Source of the DNA: Girardinichthys multiradiatus
Taxonomy: Eukaryota > Chordata > Actinopteri > Cyprinodontiformes > Goodeidae
Length of the DNA: 64,000 nucleotides
Direction: 5' to 3'
Assembly (NCBI RefSeq): GCF_021462225.1
Contig: NC_061802.1
Coordinates: 9,939,859 to 10,003,858 of the forward strand
The notes beneath the pieces were generated by a model, which was not told the origin of the DNA, did not search any database, and was given only the letters and a program-made list of their open reading frames with translations. The position numbers were made by a program, and so were the translations under genes. Of this stretch, positions 8,912-21,433 are shown one piece after another (the stretch's first letter is position 1; every line of letters begins with the position of its first letter).

Positions 8912-11650
8912 CTGTAAGATACCAAAACACAGTAACACAGCTTAAAGAAACTGCGTTTTTTTGGATCTGTCATCCAGACCATCCTCCTTGCCAATAACAG
9001 CTCTGTTATTATCATTCTGAGAGTTGTCTCGCTTATTTGTGAACAACAGGCCAAATCTGTTCTGTATTAGCTTGCTGTTTGACTGACAAATAAATAAGAG
9101 GCTCTTAGTCAATCACCTCCATTTTTCTGTGCATATCTGAGCTAGTCACAACAAAGAGATACTTGAGGATAAGTTTGGGCACTTCCGTATGTGTTAACAT
9201 AGGACAGAAAAGGACAAAAACAAGTAAAAAGCAGAAGTATTTTCACTACTCTTCAAGATAGACAAAACATATGGCCTGCACAGCTGTGAATGTGAATGAA
9301 TTGTAAAATCAGGCAGCAAAAGCCAAGATTTCTGTTTCAGTGCATAATCTCAATGGACATTATAAAAAATATGTCAAAAGCTCAGATTTTTTTTCCCCTG
9401 CCACATATAATTATTACATGTGAGGCCACCTTTAACATCACATTAGATACCAAATTTCCCCCAATTCAGCAAAAGTTCCAGATTGACAAATATATCAAAT
9501 TTGTTTTCAACTTTGCAACCCATTTTACAACAGGAAGCTGTGGTTTTCTTGTCTCATACCTGTTGTGATGCTGCTGTTTGTGTGTGTCTACATACTGTTG
9601 CAAGAGGGAAATACTAGTTAGGGGGGCTCATTTAAATTCCAGACTTTCCAGCCATGCAGAACAGAGGTCCAGACTACAGATAAATGGCTCCACCAGGCAG
9701 AGCCTGGGATCCCCATCACTACTAGGGATAGCTGGGTCCATATGAGTGTTTCTTCATTCAACCTCAATATTTTAGGGGGGAATTCACAAAGCAGTGGAAG
9801 CTCTTCCATTTGAAATTGTTTTGCTCCCGATATTTTATCTCTGCACTGGATTTGCCACACAGATTGCATTAAATAAATACAGGAGCCATAGTGCCAATCA
9901 AGTCCTGCTGGTGGAAGCAATTTACACATATTTCTGCTTCAGGTAGCAGTTGTCTTCTCTTCAGCCACACAGCAGATGCAGTGAAACTATTAAAAAGTGA
10001 GGCAAAAATATATCAAACATTTTTTTACAATTTTTTTATTAACAGAAAACTGCCGGTCCTGATGTAAAGAACCATTTTTCAAAACTGTAAGAACAACACC
10101 TGACTGGATGAATTATGACAGAAATGAGGGTTTAAATTAGAAATTGATGCTGCAGGTTGTAAAGGAAAGAGGAATCATCCCTTTAACTGAATCCTACAAA
10201 AATGAATAAAACAGTTGTGTGTGATTACATCTTACAAAACTGTGCACATATGACCACGTTCCTTTTTGTCAGCCTTGTCAAGGACAGAATTTCCAAAGTG
10301 CACCTCATGTCCAACACACATCTGAGTTACTTGAATTCTGCAAGTGATTTATCTGTTAAAACATTATACGATCCTTAATTTTGAATTCTGTATTTTAAAA
10401 AGAAACATGATTTTAAACACTTTATATAATTCGTTGTTGATTTTGGCAGACAGGAGGCAGACTTGAAAGAAAAAAAAGATGATTAAAAAATGAAACTCAC
10501 AAAAAACTGAAACTGATGAAAACAGTCCAAGTCCAAAAACAAAAGACTGAACCTAAAATCAGTGGCAACAGAAAAACAGAGACATGGAGGGAAGACAATG
10601 GAATGAACCAGCAGAGACTGGTTAAACCAAAGGGGAACATACTGTATACTGAGGAGATGATCAGTGGATTAAAGAGACATGCGAGATTGGGAGCAGCTGA
10701 GTCAAAACCCAGCAAACAGAGACATTGAAAAATTTGGGCAAATTTTGTGGTTTGTGTCTGGTGTGAGGAATCTGTGGCTTTAACACTCTGTCCATCTGGC
10801 TAAATATTACATTAGCATTTAAAATGCAAGTTCATAACACTTGGAAACATATAACCCAACAATTACTGCACTCTAAGTACCCCTTTGTGAATGGGAATAT
10901 TGCTCACACTGACATTGGAATGACGATATATTTGCGATATATTGTGCAGCCCTATGGCACATTTGGTCTTTTTAAAAAGTGATGTATGTGGGTCCGACAT
11001 GCTTATGCTGCTGTTGGCATCGTAACTCGTAAAACTGATCAAAACAAGTATTTAATATTAAAATATTTTTTATTTAATCTGAAATATACATTGAAATGAA
11101 ACTACTTTATAATTTCTAATTTATTTTTTAATCACTCAAAATCACCTTGATCTTGTTACCTTGTGCCAGGTCACCTTTCCCAAGAACAAGCTCTGAATAA
11201 TGACTATCGTGTACAACACTGAATTGACTGAAGGGTTTAAAAATTCCAAAGTTCATACTGACGCTAAGAAAAACATTTCACACTCGACACTATATTTGAT
11301 ACTATAAGTGGGTTTTTTTCAAGCCACAGGGTTCTGCCTAATAAACATCAGCAAAATATTAACAATTTAAAAATTACAATATTTCCATTGTATTAGTTAG
11401 GAAAAACCCATGATGCAATTCAGCACCCATTTAGAAAAAGAAGCTTAAATGTGTTGCTTTCCTGTATACCAAAACAGGGGAATTTCCTGTATTTACAGTG
11501 ACATTGTCAGAATACTTACTTACAGTGCCGTTTTTATTGTTATGAAGCATTAAAATTATTATAACAACATAATATTCTAAAACATGCAATGTAAAATCAG
11601 TAACACTATTGTTTTTTAGCATAATGTAGTAAATAAATAAATGTTCTTAC
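8912..11650 (-). other. anos1: anos1 intron 8
   Basis: A 2.7-kb AT-rich intron between exons 8 and 9. I see no clear transposon. The stretch 10440-10735 is purine-rich and slightly GC-richer and may be an old repeat, but I cannot name it. The CGATATATTTGCGATATATT-like tract near 10925 resembles fragments of a fish DNA transposon that often contains 'gcgatat' motifs. Evidence is weak. Confidence 0.75.
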
Positions 11651-11888
11651 CCCATGAGTCAGGGTGCTGCTGCTCTCTTTTTTACCCTGTTCTTGAGCCT
11701 GTAAGTGCACCGTTCGCATAGGCTTGTTGATGTGCTCTGTGTGCGGTTGTTCTTGAACTGTGTGTTTATGAGTTGTGTGTGCATGCCGAGACATCCAGGT
11801 TATTCTGTAGTTGTGAACAGGCAGGTCTCCCTCTCTGGGGGGCTCCCAGTGTAATAACAGTGCCACTTTGGCCCTACTTCCCGTTAAC
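11651..11888 (-). CDS. anos1: anos1 exon 8 (FnIII-2 with long loop insertion)
   Basis: A 238-bp exon with acceptor CTTCCTCAG and donor GTAAGAAC. One base completes the codon from exon 7, followed by 79 codons and no stop. The beginning, KVALLLHWEPPREGDLPVHN then YRITW, aligns with human [22 protein letters not shown], the B and C strands of FnIII-2. The following stretch is rich in His, Thr, Gln and Lys (MSRHAHTTHKHTVQEQPHTE, then a basic/Ser-rich tail). It is about 48 residues, against about 22 in human by my memory. The exon ends in phase 0 at THG. The insertion is in frame and sits where the human protein has its basic KKKRRK loop, so it probably lengthens a surface loop without breaking the fold. 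Confidence 0.92.
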
Positions 11889-12354
11889 CTGAGGAAGGAA
11901 AGCTACAAGTCAAACACCATCTTTAGAGAAATATAAGCAAATTCATGATAAATAAAGCAGCAGGAACTGCCTGGGAATTGGATGCGGATGTAGATGTGGG
12001 AGAAACACAGCTTTCCGGGTTGGGTTCCAACCCCATTTACTTTTTGCATGTATGCTAAAGGCGCCACACTTCACTCATCATGTTGAGTAGAAGTTACAAT
12101 TAAAGTTATCATCTCTGTTATTAAATGCTGATCCAAGATGTGGCCTGAACTTGATGTGACCTTGTGTCATAACATTACAATGGAAATGACACCAGAGTGT
12201 GTAATTGAACAAGGATGAACTATAATTTGCTGGCAGACACAAGAACAATTAGTCCTCCTGATCACAGTTTATGAGTGATTGACCAATCTGCAATGCTTAA
12301 AGGGTGCTATTTTAATCTATTTAGTCATCCTGGATTTTTTGGATTTTCACACAC
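11889..12354 (-). other. anos1: anos1 intron 7
   Basis: A 466-bp intron between exons 7 and 8 with canonical ends (GTGTGTG donor, TTCCTCAG acceptor). No repeat was recognised. Confidence 0.85.
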
Positions 12355-12448
12355 CTTTCTGTGAACTCAGGTGCTAGTTGTGAATCCGCCCATTCAAGAC
12401 TCTGATTGCTCACTCTGATGTTTGTTGGAGGCTCAGGAGGGGAAGGGT
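12355..12448 (-). CDS. anos1: anos1 exon 7 (start of FnIII-2)
   Basis: A 94-bp exon with acceptor CTCTATGTAG and donor GTGTGTG. It completes a codon begun in exon 6 (GAC) and reads DPSPPEPPTNIRVSNQSLEW, then ADSQLAPEFTE. It ends with AG, which joins G of exon 8 to give Arg. Human anosmin-1 has DPSAPPAPANLRLANSTV here: the proline-rich linker and A strand of the second fibronectin type III domain. The phase (1 in, 2 out) agrees with both neighbours, which strongly supports this small exon even though it is too short to stand out alone. Confidence 0.9.
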
Positions 12449-13977
12449 CTACATAGAGAGAGAGAGAGAATGAGAAAAACAGGAACCTTATAGAAACATT
12501 TGAAACCTTTTATCAGCTTCATCAACAACTGTAGACAAGAATGTTATCTTAAAAAAGTCCACATTAAGAAATAATTGATTTAACCACTTATTGACACTAA
12601 CTGCTGTAAAATAAATGTGAAATGTGGAAGACAAGAGAAAATACCATTCTGGTGAGACAGATTTATATTGCTCTTTAGAGCAGCCAGAAAATGGCCACAA
12701 GAAAATATCAACAACTGTAGAGCAATAATTAATAATGTAAAACAACTGTGATGAGCATGTTTTTAATCTTCCCACCATTCCCAATCAGGAGGAACGTAAA
12801 GATGAAGAAACATTACAGGATTTTTATCCAGATTTCAAACCCAAATCCCAGTCGGGAAAAGTCTGCATCAGTCTGTTTTACTTGGGCACAGTTGGTAGGG
12901 CAATAAGGCAGAAAATAACTTGTTAATGTGAGATGGGCAACAGAAAGATGGGAGTCTGATAGTGTGAAAGGGCAACAGACCCAACTGGATTTCAGTCTCA
13001 GGCAAACTAACATCACTCAATGTTTTGAGCTGATTCTGGATGTAGTTAGTGTGAACTGATTACTGCCATAGCCAATGAAATATAGAGGCTGGGACAAGAC
13101 ATCAGGTGCAAGCCATTTTCTTTTTATTTGTATTTTTTAAAACTGTTTTTGTAACTATATAACATTACAAACTAAAATGCAAAACAACAGTTGGCATAAA
13201 AAAACCTAACTATCTACAATTACATAATGATAAAAATAAGCAAAAATAAACACATAAAAGAGGAAAACACTCAGCTATTTAAAAAAATTCAAAATGTTAG
13301 TTTATGCAGTCCAGTTGGAGCATTATATTGTTGTTTGTTCAGATAGATAACATTTTTTATTTTTTTTTAAACTGTCATTGAAAGTCATTAAATGTTACAT
13401 TACAACGTTACATTAAAAAAGAAATATCCCAAACTCTCAACATAAGTATCACATAAAACATTTTCAATACATTCCAAGTCAAATTCAATTCAGTTATGGG
13501 ATAAACTCTTGGTGGTAGGGTTTCCTACCATCACGACAAATCTGTAGAAGTTACCAAGAATGTTTTCATTCACGTCAAGCATCCTGCCTCTCTTTAGAAA
13601 GATTAGATACTGCTGGGCTTTGCTGACCAGCTGGGTGATCCATGGTTAGGTGAGAACCTCCTATGAACAAAAAAGGAATTAACTGGGTTCTCTCATCTTC
13701 AGCCTCTCTGATGGTTGGGATTATATGCCGTTTCCTGCACTTCCTTGTGTCCAAAACCATCTCCATGGCTTTGTCCAGATTGATTCATCAGATCAATTCT
13801 GTATGCTGCATTATCACCATCAGTAATCAAGCTGATCTCTTTAGTTGTTTCTGCAAATGTTATGGTGATGTTGTGCAAATATGTGGTGGCACAGCCAGTA
13901 ACCGAGGGGAGTCTACAGAACAGGGTTGAGGACGAACCCTTAAGCCATGGCTTTCTATTGTTGTGAACAAATACATT

Positions 13978-14392
13978 TGTCATGATGTGGGTTGTGGTAG
14001 GACCAAAGTGCAGAGAAGGATGCTAAGAGCCAGCAGAATCAAGGTAAGTCAAGTTTTATTCCTTTTCTCACAGACTCAGGGCAGACAGATCTGGACATTT
14101 ACATACCAGACCAGAACTCAGAGAACCAGACATCAGGGTACACGACCAGGATACAACGACAACAACAACAACAAGGAACCAGCCCGGAACAATGAAAACT
14201 AAAGAGCTTAAATACAAATGGGGAAAGCAGGGGGAACCAATGAACAGCAAGACCAGGTAATCAGGGAAAACACAGAACAGGTGAGGGTGACACTACTGGG
14301 AGACAGAGGGAGTGAAACCAATTAACAGAGACACAGAACTAAGGGTAAACAGAGAACCAGACCATGAATAATAAACAAAAACACAAACAGAA
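13978..14392 (+). repeat. TGTCATGATGTG-type interspersed repeat
   Basis: It begins TGTCATGATGTGGG and contains CAAGTTTTATTCC, CAGACTCAGGGCAGACAGAT, CGGAACAATGAAAACT, CAGGTAATCAGGG and AACAGGTGAGGG. The same order of motifs is seen in the repeat split between 52694-52774 and 63710-64000, which also starts TGTCATAATGTG. This suggests one superfamily of high-copy fish repeats, possibly non-autonomous. Its 3' boundary is obscured by the SINE inserted at about 14393. No coding capacity was seen. Confidence 0.6.
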
Positions 14393-14745
14393 AACAGGCT
14401 GCACGGTGGTGCAGTTGGTAGCACTGTTGCCTTGCAGCAACAAGGTCCTGGGTTCAATTCCCGGCTGGGGGTCTTTCTGCATGGAGTTTGCATACGTGGG
14501 TTCTCACCAGGTACTCTGGCTTCCTCCCACAGTCCAAAGACATGCCTGTTAGGTTAATTGGTCACTCTAAATTGCCCTTAGGTGTATGAATGAGTGTGTA
14601 CATGGTTGTTTGTGTGTTGCCCTGCGATGGACTGGCGACCTGTCCAGGGTGTACCCTGCCTCTCGCCCATAGACTGCTGGAGATAGGCACCAGCTCTCCC
14701 GTGACCCACTATGGAATAAGCGGTAGAAAATGACTGACTGACAAA
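14393..14745 (+). mobile_element. tRNA-derived SINE with (TGAC)n tail
   Basis: The head has polymerase III promoter-like boxes (GTGGTGCAGTTGGTAGCA and GGTCCTGGGTTCAATTCCCG). The body contains GTTAGGTTAATTGGTCACTC, GATGGACTGGCGACCTGTCC and ACTGCTGGAGATAGGCACC, and the tail is TGACTGACTGAC. This is an abundant fish SINE. Partial copies of the same family occur at 42190-42390 (minus) and 47101-47232 (plus). A/C-rich sequence on both sides could hide a target-site duplication. Confidence 0.88.
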
Positions 14746-15004
14746 CACAAAACTCAGTGCCTGGCTGGGTATGATAACTTTTAACTACAACAATCAAAAA
14801 TCCTTTATTGTCCTTATGTGACCTTATGTGTAGCAGAGTCTTTGTTAGCATGTGTCTGCAGGGTAAAGGTTGCAGACAATACTGCTGTTTTCAAGACATT
14901 GTTTTTTAAACAGACCTACATTTCTAAACTTTATAGAACCCCCCTTAACCTGCACCACATATACACCACTCTTGTTTTTATCATTTACGTAACCTTGCTA
15001 AGTT

Positions 15005-15655
15005 AAGTCCCATTTTATCACGTTCTGAACTTGAGATTACTATCCATGCATTCATTTCCTCACGTTTGGATTACTGTAATGCTTTATTTACCTGTCTTAG
15101 CAAAAACTCCCTGGAACGTCTCCAGGTTGTTCAGAACGCTGCTGCTAGACTTCTGACAAAATCTTCTAAGTATTCCCACTCCACACCGTTACTCATCCAG
15201 CTGCACTGGCTCCCCATTAAATTCAGAGCTCAGTTTAAGATTCTGGTCCTGACTTATAGAGGTCTTCATGGTCAAGGCCCAACTTATATCAGTGAACTCT
15301 TATATCCGTACAATCCCCCCAGGTCTCTGAGGTCATGCGATAAAGTCCTACTGGCAGTACATCACACAAGGCTGAAAACTAAGGGTGATAGAGCTTTTGC
15401 AACAGTAGCTCCCCGACTCTGGAACTCTATCCCCTTGTGTATAAGGACTCGGTGGTGTCTTTTAAAAAACAGCTAAAAACTCATCTTTTTAGGCTTGCGT
15501 TTGGTTAGTTTATTTTTGATTTTATCTTATCTTCTATTTTACATTTATAAATATATTATTCCAATTGTGCCTTGTATTAGTGTTGTGAAGCACTTTGTGA
15601 TCTGTGTCTTGAGAGGTGCTATATAAATAAAATTTTACTTACTTACTTACTTACC
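15005..15655 (+). mobile_element. 5'-truncated L2-type LINE
   Basis: Only the 3' end of the element is present: the last part of the ORF2-type protein, a short 3' UTR ending in GTGCTATATAAATAAA, and an (ACTT)n tail. This tail is typical of L2/CR1-group LINEs, which usually insert as 5'-truncated copies. Confidence 0.85.
15009..15476 (+). pseudogene. L2-type LINE reverse transcriptase C-terminus
   Basis: The frame reads IHAFISSRLDYCNALFTCLS, then LERLQVVQNAAARLLT, LHWLPIKFRAQFKIL, LTYRGLHGQGPTYISELL and APRLWNSIPL. This is the hallmark C-terminal region of fish L2-like reverse transcriptases, downstream of the catalytic domain. The catalytic palm itself is absent because of 5' truncation. The frame ends prematurely in a shifted tail (RTRWCLLKNS) compared with the usual LDSFKSQLKTHLF-like ending. 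A match to that ending continues in another frame (AKTHLF-like at about 15470), so there is a frameshift. Confidence 0.85.
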
Positions 15656-16499
15656 AATGGCTCAATTAACAGCAAGGGTACAAATTAAAACAATATATAA
15701 AGTTAAGCCCAAAATGATCTATACCCCTCGAATATATAGGTTTAAACTAATCTTTTATAAGACAAAACTTAATAATTAAGTTGTGGCTTAACTATGTATA
15801 TTTTGTTTTCTGAATAAATATACTTAAATCAAATGTTTGTTTTTTCTAAATATTATGGTCTACAATCACGCAAATGCAATAAAAGCTAAATTAATTGATG
15901 TATTTTCCAGAGATGCCAAAATGTGTGAAGAACACTAAATATTTGCTGGTAACTTGAAATATAGGTAACAACGTTTGCTTGTTCTTCAGCTGACCTATTA
16001 CTAAAATTAACGACTTTCACTTTTTTCAACATTAAAATTTGAATGTTAATTACAACAATACTTTATCTTTAATCTAAAAGAGCAGACTTTTGAACAACTT
16101 GGTTTTTTCCAGCACAGCCATCAAAAGATTTTCCTAAAACATTCTCAAGGGATAAAAGGCTAATTTCAAGTCTTACCTGAGTCCACAAAGTCAATTTAAT
16201 TTATGTTATCAATGGTGAGAGACAGCAGAGAGGCCTGAAGCTATTTTCAGTGGCTTCAAAGACCAAAAACAACTGCCACTGGGAATCTTGAGGTCAACAG
16301 TCTTTCAATGCTGACTCTGTATCTCATTAGGTCCTAAAGCACCAAATGCTGTATTTGATTAAAACTACAAAATGGATCTGATTAAGACTACATCCCCATA
16401 GCAGGCCTCCCACAGGCCTGGGGCTGTGCTCGCCTGACCCAAATGCAGAGATCAAAGCTATGGCTTTTTAGTGGGAGCTGAAAGATCTAGACTGATCTG

Positions 16500-16543
16500 A
16501 TGTGTGAGTACGTCTGCATGTGTGTGTGAGTACGTGTGTTTGG

Positions 16544-16593
<50 letters not shown>

Positions 16594-16625
16594 GTGCGTG
16601 TGTGTGTGTGTGTATGCGTGCATGT
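16500..16625. repeat. (TG)n microsatellite
   Basis: An impure TG tract with a central uninterrupted run at about 16544-16582, flanked by TGTGAG/TGCG variants. Open frames across it are by-products of the repeat. Confidence 0.95.
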
Positions 16626-17622
16626 GGTGCTTTCTGTTATAAATTTATACAGAAAAACAGGCACAAGAAATGAAGGCATTAGAAAGCATTTTCTGCTCCA
16701 GACATTCTGTTGTAATTCTGCTAATCTATACTAGCAACAAGAACTCTGAGATAGCTTTTAAATTCAGCCTCTCCCACTTGTTTAGCATAAGGTCACAGTG
16801 GAGACAATACAACAATCTTGATTTGTGCCAGCTTCCTGATTTTTGACCCTTGATCCCCAGGTCCTAACCAATGACATACAAATGAGTAAGAAAAACAAAA
16901 GTCCAACAGCGATCAGATTGTATTTTGTATGTTTAAGTGTGTCTTTAACCTTTAACACTATCCTCTCAAAGTATAATCGAACACACTTATGGATAAAAAT
17001 GTACTACAACCAACCACAGCTACATTTGGGCTTAGCAGAAAAATAGATTACAATAACTATTAGAAATACTGTTATTGATAAAAATTATACATCATTTGTT
17101 TGATGGTTTAAGTAAATCTAAAAGCTGTTTATTTGGAGCACATTTGACATTTTCTATTCCAAAATAACTTTTTATGTTTGAATTAATAGTTGAATATTAA
17201 AAAAAAAAAATTAATAGAGATGCAACAAGAAATGTGTTGGTAAATTAAATTGGTCGATTTTCTGCTTGATTTGCCCTGACTTATCAACAAATCTGAGTTT
17301 TTTTTCCAATCAGTAAACAAAACCAACCAGTGCCACCAGGTTTTTGCTAACACTCTTCTAGGTGGACGCTGTTACCGAGTGAAGACAAAGTGTCAAACTT
17401 AGATATTTTCTGTGTCAATGAGGTGTTTTAAATAAATCAGAGGTAGTAGAGAGTTGTCAGAAGCTATTTAAAAGGAAACTAGGAAACTATTTTCTCACAT
17501 GCCGTAACACATCTGCAGTTTATACAAACTTCAAGAGCTCTTTAGAGGTTTCACCCTCTCTGTGATAAAACCTGCTGGATTTGCAAACGTTGAAAACAGA
17601 GATTCTACATAAGGATCTACAT

Positions 17623-17808
17623 CAGGGGTGTACAAGCTCAGTCTTCGAGGGCTGCTGTCCTGCATGTTTCCCTGCTTTAACACACCTGATTTAGATGATT
17701 GCAGTTCAGCAAAATCCTAAATTGATGGAAATCAGGTGTTCCTTAAGCAGTGAAACATTTAAAACACGCAGGACACCGACCCTTGAATACCGACTTTGGA
17801 CACCCCTG
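17623..17808. mobile_element. 186-bp MITE, hAT-like termini
   Basis: The ends are CAGGGGTGTACAA and TTGGACACCCCTG, near-perfect inverted repeats. The interior is partly self-complementary (GGGCTGCTGTCCTGCATG against GCAGGACACCGACCCT). This matches a common fish MITE with hAT-type ends. The flanking 8-mers (ATCTACAT and CTCTAGTG) are not an exact duplication, so the copy is old or the class is uncertain. Confidence 0.75.
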
Positions 17809-18344
17809 CTCTAGTGAATACACACACAAGCTGCTGTTTAAGTAATGCTAGCTTTACTAACTGTGCTAATCATTAAAAGGAGATGCTGAAAACAGTTTTA
17901 AATGTCGAGTCCTTTATTTCTGTTACGCAATGCATAACATTGCTTCTGCTTGTGATATAAATAACTATTGGCTGCTTGCAAAAGGCAGGTTTGAAAAACT
18001 ATGCTGTTCTTATATTATAGTTCTTAAAGACAATAGGCAGGTTGAAGCTTCTCTAATATCTCTGCATTTTTACCAAAATAAGGCATATTTTGTACATGTT
18101 TTCCTCTGATGTAATGCTGGCAAGATTGATGATTCATAAATATATACAAATAACTTTTAGAAAAAGTTAATAAACAAGATGTTAATGTAGTATGTTGTCA
18201 TCAAAGTTATCCTGATATGGTTGTTTGCCGTTGAGCCATTTTTAAACCTACATTCATTCAAATGGAAACCAAATGTACATGTTTTATTACAAGTTTTGTA
18301 CAAAGAGATTCGATGTGTTTGGAATTAATCTATTACAAATATGG

Positions 18345-18570
18345 TGGCCTAAGGCACAGAGGGTGTAGCAGTGACGTGGGCACCTTGTGTGCAGAGGTTA
18401 TTTGTCCTGGTGCTACCATGTAGGGTTGAAATTCGACCTCAGAACCTTTTTAGTATGTCTTTCTTCTCTCATTCTGCCCCCTTTCCAGTTTGATTACTGA
18501 AAAGCTAAAACAAAAAAAATTATTCAGCCTGTTAGCCCTACAAAATAACTGACTAATTTTGTCACTTAAT
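18345..18570 (+). mobile_element. Degenerate tRNA-derived SINE
   Basis: A diverged copy of the SINE at 22204-22418. Shared blocks in order: a TAGCAGTGACGTG head, TGCAGAGGTTATTTGTCCT, a diverged B-box region, CTCATTCTGCCCCCTTTCCAG and a TACTGAAAAGC tail with an A-run. It is decayed and has no clear target-site duplication. Confidence 0.55.
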
Positions 18571-20264
18571 GCAGTTCATAATGACACCGCTTACTTTCTT
18601 ATCTAATTTGTTAAGTTTTTAGCAGGCTGATATTCTGATGAATTGAACACATATTTGAGTGTTTTTCTGATATCTTTGAAAAACATAAATGCAAAGATTA
18701 ATACAGCTAAAACCAGACGTTTAAACATTATCTCATGGCTTTGTAAGTTTCTGATGGGTTAATTACCAGCAGTAGAATTAAGAATCACCTCACAGATACT
18801 GCTTACTAGTGTGACATGTTAGAGGAACAGAAAATGTGTTTATTCATGGGAAGATCAAATGCAATAAGCTAAAGTTGTGCCACATTCATCTTTTCAAACA
18901 AAAAGATGCAAACATCTTACAGTTCAATAAGGAGATGGCTTCTATGTCCCAAAAAAAAGACATGTTTGGTACTGAATGTGCATATTAACCCCAGAGGAAA
19001 AGCTAAATAGATTGTGAAGAAGCAAGCTGGAGAACGTAAGAGACTGTCATTATCCACTGTGAAAAAAATCACGCACTAACATGAGCTGAAAGACCACTCA
19101 ATGAGGCAAAAGCCATTAATGCAAAACCATCATAAAAAGACGCAATGTAGTCAGATACCAGGGCTTTTCTGTAAACTTAATAATACCCTAGATATAATTG
19201 GTCCATAATAATTGTTTTTTAGATCATTATTTTTTCATGGTAAAATCTACCTTCTGAATAACAAGCTTCTACATGCACATATTTCTAGTGAGATCACAGA
19301 CAACATTAGGACATAACTTGAATTCTTTCAAGTGCATTGTCATATTCTTATTCTTGTTTCTCATCTTTTTCCAGTTTTTTTATTTTTATCAAATTCATCA
19401 TTCGAAACTGTTATATTTTTATTTTGTACAGCTGAAGTAAAACTCTATGTAAAAACACAGCATGGATCTCAGGAAGACTTACAAAAATGATTGCCAAGCA
19501 AACAGTCGTATATTGAGCCCAATTTTCCCAGTTAGCTCCACCATCCTTGCACCTGTACCATCGCCACCAATAAAGTCAATACCAAAGAGAGGAAATAGGA
19601 AAACAAGGCTTTCGTTGTTCTGGCTAGCTATCGTAGGAGTCAGTGCAACTGTGTTGGATATTCACATAAAAATTTAAAGTGATACAAGCAGACTACATAA
19701 CTACATAAGTGGTGAATGCACATTTTCCTAAAAAGCAAGAGGTAAAAACAGTAATATACTGCATATATAGATTTGTATCAGTTGAACTTTTAAGGACAAT
19801 CAATGTCATAATCAGAGTCAAACTGTGAGGTGCAAGAGGTTCAACTTGCGTGTTTGACCAAAACGCAAATCGAATGCTTCACTATCTACGTCAAAGTCTG
19901 TGAAAAGGCACTCGTCCAACCTATCTTTTATTAAAGCCAGCTCAAACCCCCAGGTGGCTGCAGCAAATGGCCACCCAGACTAAGTCAGGTTCTACTGGAG
20001 GTTTCTTGTTGTCAAAAGGGAGTTTTCCTTTCCACAGTTGCCACATGCATGTTCAGCAGGATGGATTGCTGCAAAGCTTGTGTCTTGATGAAATAAATTG
20101 TCCACTGTTGTTAAATGCTTGTTCAGAGGAAGTCACTGCTGCAAAGTTAGTGACTTAAGACAATAGGCTGGGTTTCCTTACATTGAAAACATTTTACATA
20201 TTGGCACAATAAAAAGTTTAAAAACAATACTTCATTACCCAACTTTGTTGTTATTGAGAGTGTA

Positions 20265-21433
20265 CACCCACTTTATTAGGTACACCTGTCCAAATGCTCG
20301 TTAACGCAAATTTATAATCAGCCAATCACATGGCAGCAACTTAATGCATTTAGGCATGTAGACGTGGTCAAGACGATCTGCTGCAGTTCAAACCGTGCAT
20401 CAGAATGGGGAAGAAAGGTGATTTAAGTGACTTTGAACGTGGCATGGTTGTTGGTGCCAGACGGGCTGCTCTGAGTATTTCAGAAACTGCTGATCTACTG
20501 AGATTTTCACGCACTACCATCTCTGGTCCAAAAAAGAGAAAATATGCAGTGAGCAGCAGTTCTGTGGGCGGAAATGCCTTGTTGATGCCAGAGGTCAGAG
20601 GAAAATGGCCAGACTGGTTCGAGCTGATAGAAAGGCAACAGTAACTCAAATAACCACTCGTTACAACTAAGGCATGCAGAAGAGCATCTCTGAACGTACA
20701 ACACATCGAACCTTGAGGTGGATCGTCTACAGCAGCAGAAGACCACACCGGGTGCCACTCCTGTCAGCTAAGAACAGGAAACTGAGGCTATAATTCGCAC
20801 AGGCTCACCTGGTCTGATGAGTTTCGATTTCTGCTGCGACATTCGGATGGTAGGGTCCGAATTTGGCGTCAACAACATGAAAGCATAGATCCATCCTGTC
20901 TTGTATCAACGGTTCAGGCTGGTGGTGGTAGTGTAATGGTGTAGGGGATATCTTTTTGGACCCTTTAGTACCAATTGAGCATCGTATCAACACCACAGCC
21001 TACCTGAGTATTGTTCCTGACCATGACCATCCCTTTATGACCACAGTGTACCCATCTTCTGATGGTTACTTCCAGCAGCATAACGCCCCATGTCATAAAG
21101 CACGAATCATCTCAGACTGGTTTCTTGAACATGACAATGAGTTGACTGTACTCAAATGGCCTCCACAGTCACCAGATCTCAATCCAATAGATTAGATTGA
21201 GATAGCTAGCACCTTTGGGATGTGGTGGAACAGGAGATTCACATCATGGATGTGCAGCCGACAAATCTGCAGCATCTGTGTGATGCTATCATGTCAATAA
21301 GGACCAAACTCTCGGAGGAATGTTTCCAGTACCTTGTTGAATCTATGCCACAAAGGATTAAGGCAGTTCTGAAGGCAAAAGGGGGTCCAATCTGGTACTA
21401 GCAAGGTGTACCTAATAAAGTGGCCGGTGAGTG
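20265..21433 (+). mobile_element. Tc1/mariner element with both termini
   Basis: Bounded by TA at 20263-20264 and 21434-21435. The left end CACCCACTTTATTAGGTACA and the right end TGTACCTAATAAAGTGGCCG (running on to GTGAGTG) are inverted repeats. The left end has lost a few bases relative to the right. The interior carries one transposase on the plus strand with deletions. Confidence 0.92.
20405..21402 (+). pseudogene. Tc1-type transposase, internally deleted
   Basis: Starts MGKKGDLSDFERGMVVGARR with the usual helix-turn-helix (SISETADLLRFSRTTIS). A short deletion after TTIS removes the linker and shifts the frame. Later pieces include STIEHRINTTAYLS-like sequence from 20956 (PIEHRINTTAYLS), GYFQQHNAPCHKAR with an Asp of the DDE triad changed (QQHNAP where QQDNAP is usual), and LKWPPQSPDLNPID followed at once by a stop. 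The C-terminus (GGPIWY-like) ends near 21402. The combination of deletion, frameshift and lost Asp shows an inactive copy. Confidence 0.88.

Noticed and set aside
9618..9929. 103-codon minus-strand frame in intron 8 of anos1
   Set aside because: No splice context, no known domain and no repeat match that I can support. It may be an old element, but evidence is insufficient.
13663..13983. Overlapping frames of 88-94 codons on both strands
   Set aside because: Neither shows a domain, and they overlap the start of the TGTCAT repeat. Probably chance.
14393..14480. tRNA gene
   Set aside because: A- and B-box-like sequence belongs to the SINE head; there is no complete cloverleaf with acceptor stem.
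16458..16734. His/Thr and Cys/Val-rich frames on both strands
   Set aside because: Translation of the TG microsatellite.
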